This document shows positions 59,027 to 64,000 of a stretch of 64,000 nucleotides of DNA, one piece after another. The first letter of the stretch is position 1; the number at the start of each line of letters is the position of its first letter. Position numbers and translations under genes: made by a program. The notes under the pieces are model-generated. The model saw only the letters and a list, made by a program, of their open reading frames with translations. It searched no databases and had not been told where the DNA came from. The stretch covers positions 682,001-746,000 of the forward strand of contig CANNGL010000003.1 in assembly GCA_947504205.1 (NCBI GenBank), written 5' to 3'. This DNA comes from an uncultured Litoreibacter sp. GTDB taxonomy: Bacteria; Pseudomonadota; Alphaproteobacteria; Rhodobacterales; Rhodobacteraceae.

Positions 59027-60223
59027 TTATTCCGCGCAAATCTTGGCGGCGGCTGCAAGTGCGCCACTGCCATGCGGAATGTCCAACGCTGTCAGGCCTG
59101 CTTCGATAGCGCCAAGCGTGCCAAGCATCATATGTGTGTTCACATGCCCCATATGCCCAACCCGAAAGAAACCATCGGCGTTCGGATCGTCTTGGGTCGA
59201 CATGCCGAGACCTATGCCCAGCGTGACACCCGCCTCGTTTGTTAGCCAGTTGCGCAGGTTGACACCGTTGGGGGCTCCAATCCGAACTGCTGTTACCGCG
59301 TTTGAGCGATGCGCCCGTTCGACCATGTTCAGTTCAACTGGACCGTCCTCGGACCATGCCTCAAATGCCGCCCAAACCGCGCGGGCGAGCTGTGCATGAC
59401 GTGCCCAGACGGCTTCTAGGCCTTCTTCCTTCAGGATCATGTCGAGAGCAACGCGTAGACCGAAAATATGCTGGGTCGGCGCTGTGCCGCAGTGATACTG
59501 GTAATAGACCTCGGGATTGCTGCGCGGCTCCCAATCCCAGTAACTCGACACCCGCTCCACCTGAGAGCGGCGCTTCTGGGCGCGGTCATTGAAGAATACA
59601 AAACAGGTGCCCGCCGGAACCATCAGACCCTTCTGGCAGCCAGCCACCAGAATATCGACGCCCCAATCGTCCATCTGCATCTCGTCGCAGCCCAGACAGG
59701 CGATGGCGTCCACCATCAAAAGCGCCGGATGGCCAACGGCATCCAAGACTTTTCGCAAACCCGCGACATCGCTTTTGGCACTTGTGGCGGTATCCACCTG
59801 CACGGCCAATATGGCTTTTAGCTTGTGCTCTTTGTCGGCGCGTAACGCGGCTTCTACCTGATCAAGATCGATCGGGCTGCGGCGACCATGATCTATCACG
59901 TCGCAATCTACCCCGACGCGTCGCGCCATTTCGGCCCAGCCGTGGCTGAATTGCCCCGTGGCAGGCACCAGAACCCGATCACCTGGGTTCAGCACATTCA
60001 CCAGAGAGGCCTCCCATGCTGCATGACCATTGCCGATATACATCGCCAGATGCCCTTTGGTCCGCGCCACCGCTTTGAGGTCCGGGATCAGCGAGTGGGT
60101 CATCTCGATCAACTCGCCGGTATAGATATTGGGCGAGGGTCGGTGCATCGCCTGCAATACCCGCTCGGGCATCACGGAGGGACCGGGAATGGCGAGGGTA
60201 TGGCGGCCATTGGCAAGAGGCAT
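59027..60223 (-). CDS. Class V aminotransferase, alanine/serine-glyoxylate aminotransferase-like
   Basis: 'TLAIPGPSVMPERVLQAMHRPSPNIYTGEL', 'VDAIACLGCDEMQMDDWGVDILVAGCQKGLMVPAG'. Confidence 0.9.
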   Translation of the reverse strand: MPLANGRHTLAIPGPSVMPERVLQAMHRPSPNIYTGELIEMTHSLIPDLKAVARTKGHLAMYIGNGHAAWEASLVNVLNPGDRVLVPATGQFSHGWAEMARRVGVDCDVIDHGRRSPIDLDQVEAALRADKEHKLKAILAVQVDTATSAKSDVAGLRKVLDAVGHPALLMVDAIACLGCDEMQMDDWGVDILVAGCQKGLMVPAGTCFVFFNDRAQKRRSQVERVSSYWDWEPRSNPEVYYQYHCGTAPTQHIFGLRVALDMILKEEGLEAVWARHAQLARAVWAAFEAWSEDGPVELNMVERAHRSNAVTAVRIGAPNGVNLRNWLTNEAGVTLGIGLGMSTQDDPNADGFFRVGHMGHVNTHMMLGTLGAIEAGLTALDIPHGSGALAAAAKICAE

Positions 60224-60303
60224 TGAACTGTCCTTAAAATCGTCCGCCCAGAGGTAGGCCGCGCCCGGCGGCAGGTCAATTCCACGCGCCGTGATGGATC
60301 AGT

Positions 60304-60993
60304 TCACGATTTTTGATAAGACCTGACCAGATCGTTTGGGTCGGCGCCCAGAAAGTAGCGCGCGAGTGTGAGCAGATTGCGGGCGCCCCGTCTGACCCAG
60401 CCCTGTTCGACATACTTGTCCGCACTTGTATTGGCGACCGAAGCGAGCATGGTAATTTTGCCTTTCAAGGCGCGGGCGATGGAGACATCCTCCATCAGAG
60501 GCTGGTCCGGGTAGCCTCCGATATCATCGTAAAGTGTGCGAGAGATGAGAAGCCCCTGATCGCCGTAGGGAAGATCGAAGAGGCGGGTGCGCAGGTTGGC
60601 CCAGCCCGAGACCAGCAGTGGCGCGATGCCTTTGGCCCGAAAGCTCAAGCGAAACACGGCGGCGTCCGTGCTGTTCTGGATATGGGCGGCCACAGCCCCC
60701 GGCCAGTCGGGCGACAGATATGTGTCGGCGTGCAGGAACAACAACCAATCACCGCGCGCGGCAATAGCTCCGCGGGCCAATTGCCCACCACGCCCGGCAG
60801 GCCCGGTGATGAGCTCGGCGCCAGCCGCGTCCGCGACTTTGGCTGTCTCGTCATCGCTGCCGCCATCACTGATCACCACGTCCCTGATCAATCCAATCTC
60901 GACACCCGGAAGCAGTGCGTTCAGCGCAGCGGGCAGAGTGTCTGCCGCATTTCGCGTCGGCATGATTATGGAGATACGGGGAGGTCTGGACAT
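60304..60993 (-). CDS. TIGR04283-like family 2 glycosyltransferase
   Basis: 'ISIIMPTRNAADTLPAAL', 'VVISDGGSDDETAKVADAAGAELITGPAGRGGQLARGAIAARGDWLLFLHADTYL'. Confidence 0.82.
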   Translation of the reverse strand: MSRPPRISIIMPTRNAADTLPAALNALLPGVEIGLIRDVVISDGGSDDETAKVADAAGAELITGPAGRGGQLARGAIAARGDWLLFLHADTYLSPDWPGAVAAHIQNSTDAAVFRLSFRAKGIAPLLVSGWANLRTRLFDLPYGDQGLLISRTLYDDIGGYPDQPLMEDVSIARALKGKITMLASVANTSADKYVEQGWVRRGARNLLTLARYFLGADPNDLVRSYQKS

Positions 60994-61059
60994 GGGCCCT
61001 CTATGATCCGGTCGCCCACCGTCCTATATGACGAGAAACGCTGTGGCGAGGGCCCTATC

Positions 61060-61809
61060 ATGACGCAGTCTCGAAGCATTATCCGGATCACGGGCGAGGA
61101 TCGTATCGAATTCCTTCAAGGTCTGGTGACCAATGATCTGAGCAAGCTTGATCGCGGTTTGGTTTATGCGGCTTTGCTGACGCCCCAAGGTAAATATCTC
61201 TCTGACTTTTTCCTGTTCACCGATCCTTCGAACTCCGCGGCCATTCTGCTTGATACACACAGCGATCTGGCACCGGGCCTGCTGAAACGTCTGGGCTTTT
61301 ATCGCCTGCGCGCCAAGGTTGCGCTTGAAGAGACGGATATAGCGGTCCGGCGCGGCGTCAGTGATCCACCTCCGGGTGCGCTACGCGACCCGCGTCATGC
61401 TGATTTGGGCTGGCGGCTCTACGGGGCTACTGGTGACGACGATGGCAGCGATTTTGATGCGGTCCGGGTCAAACACTGTATCCCAGAGGCCTTGCGGGAA
61501 CTGATCCCTGACCAGACTTTCATCCTTGAAGCCGGGTTCGAGCGGATCAACGGCGTCGATTTCAAGAAGGGCTGCTATGTCGGTCAGGAAGTGACCGCGC
61601 GGATGAAGCACAAAACCGAGTTGCGAAAAGGCTTCGTCCGGGTAGGGCTGTCCAATCCGGTCCCAGAGGGTACGGAAGTCTTGGCTGACGGCCGCGCAGC
61701 CGGGAGGGTTTGCACTGTCGTAGGTAAGGAGGCCATCGCCTATCTCAGGCTTGACCGCGCGAAGGGGTCCCTGCGCGCGGGCGATGAACTGGTTATCTAT
61801 CCAGCGTAA
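61060..61809 (+). CDS. ygfZ: Folate-binding YgfZ family protein
   Basis: 'IRITGEDRIEFLQGLVTNDLSKL', 'INGVDFKKGCYVGQEVTARMKHK' (K-G-C-Y-x-G-Q-E). Confidence 0.93.
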   Translation: MTQSRSIIRITGEDRIEFLQGLVTNDLSKLDRGLVYAALLTPQGKYLSDFFLFTDPSNSAAILLDTHSDLAPGLLKRLGFYRLRAKVALEETDIAVRRGVSDPPPGALRDPRHADLGWRLYGATGDDDGSDFDAVRVKHCIPEALRELIPDQTFILEAGFERINGVDFKKGCYVGQEVTARMKHKTELRKGFVRVGLSNPVPEGTEVLADGRAAGRVCTVVGKEAIAYLRLDRAKGSLRAGDELVIYPA

Positions 61810-61810
61810 T

Positions 61811-63070
61811 TTAGGCGGCTGCGCTCAGCTTTGCCTCACGCGCAGCGATCTCTTCAATCGGCGCTTTGGCAATGATGTCATCGACATTCTCGAAATTGCG
61901 TAGCAACGCGCCTTTGCGCGTGAAAGTGGCGTAGTAGGGTGTCTTGTTCACCAGCACCAGCCAGCTCGACATCTGTGTTTCCGGCTTTTGTGCCCCATCG
62001 ACAGGGCTGAGCCCGTCAAGCTTGGCATCGTCTCCCAGTTGGGACAGCAAATGCTGCAGGGCAACTGGAGCTTTCAGATCCGCCGCCAACCCCGCGATTT
62101 TCGCACAGGACTGAGTGCTGGCCTCGCCTAACTTCTCGCCCACGCTGGGCGATTTGAATTGAGCCATTCGCCCGTCTGCGATTGCCGCTGACATCCCTTC
62201 CGCGTCCGAAAGATCGGGCATCTCGGGATTGTCGGGTTGGATCAAATCACGAATTTCAACGCGATCATCCAGCGTAAATGCGAATTTCTGGCCCTTGGCT
62301 GTTGCGGCGCGGAAGGCCATCGCCTTTTCACCGTCAAGGTCTTCATAGCTTCCATTGCCTAAATTCATCAGGACATTCGTCTGCCCGTCGCTTGCCACGG
62401 CTGTTGCGATGCCCAGCCAAAGGGGATCGGACATGCGGTGCTTGATATGATCGACCTGACGTTTTTCCATTCGAATGTCGCGATGTTCATTCAGCTTGGC
62501 GGTCTCGTTCATCGCGGCGCCATATGCCTCGTCAGAGACGAGGCGCAGGCCCTGCCAGCTTTGGATCCAAGCCTTGTTCAGGTCGGCCATCGGCGTTTTG
62601 CCTTCTACCGCGTAGAATTCGCTATCGAGCTTGTCGAGGTATTCATCGCGCCCGCCGCTGAAACCTGTTTGAGCCGCTGCCTTCTTCGGGTTCTTCTTCA
62701 CCCATTTGATCATCTTGCGCAGCGTCGCCAAATGCTCGTCAGCCCCCATCGCTTCAAGGCCCAGTTCGGCATTGCGCACAGTGAGCGGATAGTTCTGGCC
62801 CAAGTTGTGAATGAACTGGCTGTGGCCCCCGTTATTGACCTGAGCCAGGTAATAATCCGCGTGATAGCTTTGCAGGGCATGTTCAGGCAGTTCGGTTGGG
62901 TAAAACAACCCGACGCGCTGGATATCATTTACGAAATCCACCACGGCTGAGACCGCGTGCCAGCTTTCGCTTGAGTCCATGGCGGATTGCCGCATGACCA
63001 CTGCTTGCAACCGCTCTGCGGGAGCGGTCTTCGTCACAGCTGCCTTCTTTCGTTTGAATATGTTGAACAT
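61811..63070 (-). CDS. DUF4375 (DMP19-like) domain protein
   Basis: 'YHADYYLAQVNNGGHSQFIHNLGQNY' typical of this family; start ATG 63070 (MFNIFKRKKA). Confidence 0.6.
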   Translation of the reverse strand: MFNIFKRKKAAVTKTAPAERLQAVVMRQSAMDSSESWHAVSAVVDFVNDIQRVGLFYPTELPEHALQSYHADYYLAQVNNGGHSQFIHNLGQNYPLTVRNAELGLEAMGADEHLATLRKMIKWVKKNPKKAAAQTGFSGGRDEYLDKLDSEFYAVEGKTPMADLNKAWIQSWQGLRLVSDEAYGAAMNETAKLNEHRDIRMEKRQVDHIKHRMSDPLWLGIATAVASDGQTNVLMNLGNGSYEDLDGEKAMAFRAATAKGQKFAFTLDDRVEIRDLIQPDNPEMPDLSDAEGMSAAIADGRMAQFKSPSVGEKLGEASTQSCAKIAGLAADLKAPVALQHLLSQLGDDAKLDGLSPVDGAQKPETQMSSWLVLVNKTPYYATFTRKGALLRNFENVDDIIAKAPIEEIAAREAKLSAAA

Positions 63071-63293
63071 TTTAAGCCCCATTCATCTAAACTTCATAAT
63101 TGGGTGCGGAGCGTTCACAGGATTTAGTTCGAATCTGAGGCCGGTTTTGGGCAGTGTTGTGGCAAGTGGCGAGAAAAGCACAGTTGCCGAGGGTCGAAAC
63201 TGTCGGGAATATGTGCGCAATTGGCGCAATCGGCTATCTGATTTTCTGAGGCCGTTCTAACATCGAAACATCCAGCTTCAGGAGGCTCCTTCA

Positions 63294-64000
63294 ATGAAAA
63301 ACGCCCGCAATTTTTATATCAACGGCGCGTGGGTTGCCCCAGTAGCGGCCCGTGATCTGGATGTGATTGATCCTTCAAGTGAAGAGGTGTGCGCGACGAT
63401 CTCGATTGGGGACGAGGCGGATACAAACGCGGCTGTCGCGTCCGCGCGCTCGGCTTTTGATACGTGGTCGCAGACCTCGAAGGCTGACAGACTGGCGCTG
63501 CTCAATCGCATTGCAGAGGTCTATACCGCGCATGAGGCTGACCTGATCGAGGCGATCAGTGTCGAGATGGGGGCGCCGACTTCTGTGTCGCAGGAAGATC
63601 AGTATGGCTCGGGCATCTGGCACATCGAAGGGATCACAAAGGCGCTCGAAGACTACGAATTTGAAGCGCCGCTGTCTGACGACGAAATGATCCTGCATGA
63701 ACCCATCGGCGTTTGCGCTCTGATCACGCCCTGGAACTGGCCAATGAACCAGATCGTGCTGAAAGTAATTGCCGCTCTTGCCGCAGGCTGCACGATGGTT
63801 CTGAAACCCTCTGAGATCGCGCCGCTTTCCGCGCTGGTCTTCACAAAGATCATGCACGAGGCCGGCGTGCCTGCGGGTGTCTACAATATGGTTAACGGCG
63901 ACGGGCCGGGCGTGGGCTCGCAGCTTTCGGCGCATCCCGATGTTGATATGGTTTCGTTTACCGGGTCCACCCGCGCGGGCATTCTGATTTCCAAAGCTGC
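63294..64000 (+). CDS. Aldehyde dehydrogenase family protein, 3' truncated by window edge
   Basis: ATG 63294 after AGGAGG; 'MKNARNFYINGAWVAP', 'PIGVCALITPWNWPMNQIVLKVIAALAAGCTMVLKPSEIAPLSA', 'FTGSTRAG'; not in ORF track because it runs off the end. Confidence 0.92.
   Translation, partial: MKNARNFYINGAWVAPVAARDLDVIDPSSEEVCATISIGDEADTNAAVASARSAFDTWSQTSKADRLALLNRIAEVYTAHEADLIEAISVEMGAPTSVSQEDQYGSGIWHIEGITKALEDYEFEAPLSDDEMILHEPIGVCALITPWNWPMNQIVLKVIAALAAGCTMVLKPSEIAPLSALVFTKIMHEAGVPAGVYNMVNGDGPGVGSQLSAHPDVDMVSFTGSTRAGILISKA

Noticed and set aside
62979-63260. 93-aa plus-strand ORF upstream of the aldehyde dehydrogenase
   Set aside because: Overlaps the start of the DUF4375-like gene on the other strand, no clear RBS or domain.
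1-64000. CRISPR arrays, tRNA/rRNA genes, transposases, prophage, toxin-antitoxin or known defence systems
   Set aside because: Looked for repeat-spacer patterns, tRNA-like cloverleaf/T-loop sequences in intergenic gaps and hallmark proteins; none seen by eye. A tRNAscan/Infernal run would be needed to exclude short RNAs.

Overview
The 64 kb window comes from a GC-rich alphaproteobacterium. Gene content and order suggest a Rhodobacteraceae/Roseobacter-type chromosome (inference). It is densely coding and mostly core metabolic or transport sequence. I saw no rRNA, tRNA, CRISPR array, integrase, transposase or phage genes. Main blocks: (1) Mnh/Mrp cation/proton antiporter operon, 5' end cut off; (2) a his cluster (hisB-hisH-hisA-hisF-hisE, minus strand) interrupted by small DUF genes; (3) a choice-of-anchor-L/Hint protein; (4) a SitABCD-type Mn/Zn ABC transporter with two tandem TGC-N9-GCA palindromes upstream; (5) a ROK regulator divergent from a fructose-type ABC operon (frcR/frcBCAK-like) with a strong intercistronic terminator; (6) rimO and asmA-like genes; (7) a tightly coupled tctCBA-AtuA(DUF1446)-DUF4387 operon of unknown substrate; (8) yqgE, a DsbD-N-domain protein, and an RND pump with its adaptor; (9) udg-lysE-moaB and an overlapping pyrB-X-pyrC-plsY cassette; (10) gshA, rsmE, ubiA, OmpA/BON, moaE-moaD-pgsA; (11) a PhyH-type Fe/2OG dioxygenase, rsgA, an unknown gene and a PhnZ/MIOX-like HD protein; (12) valS with an unusual low-GC internal segment; (13) aminotransferases, a TIGR04283-type glycosyltransferase, ygfZ, a DUF4375-like protein and a truncated aldehyde dehydrogenase. 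The least explained items are the TTT/AtuA/DUF4387 operon, the PhyH + HD-oxygenase neighbourhood, the pyrB-X-pyrC insertion, two small ORFs missing from the ORF track, and several strong intergenic hairpins. All family assignments are from reading the protein sequences; no database search was run.
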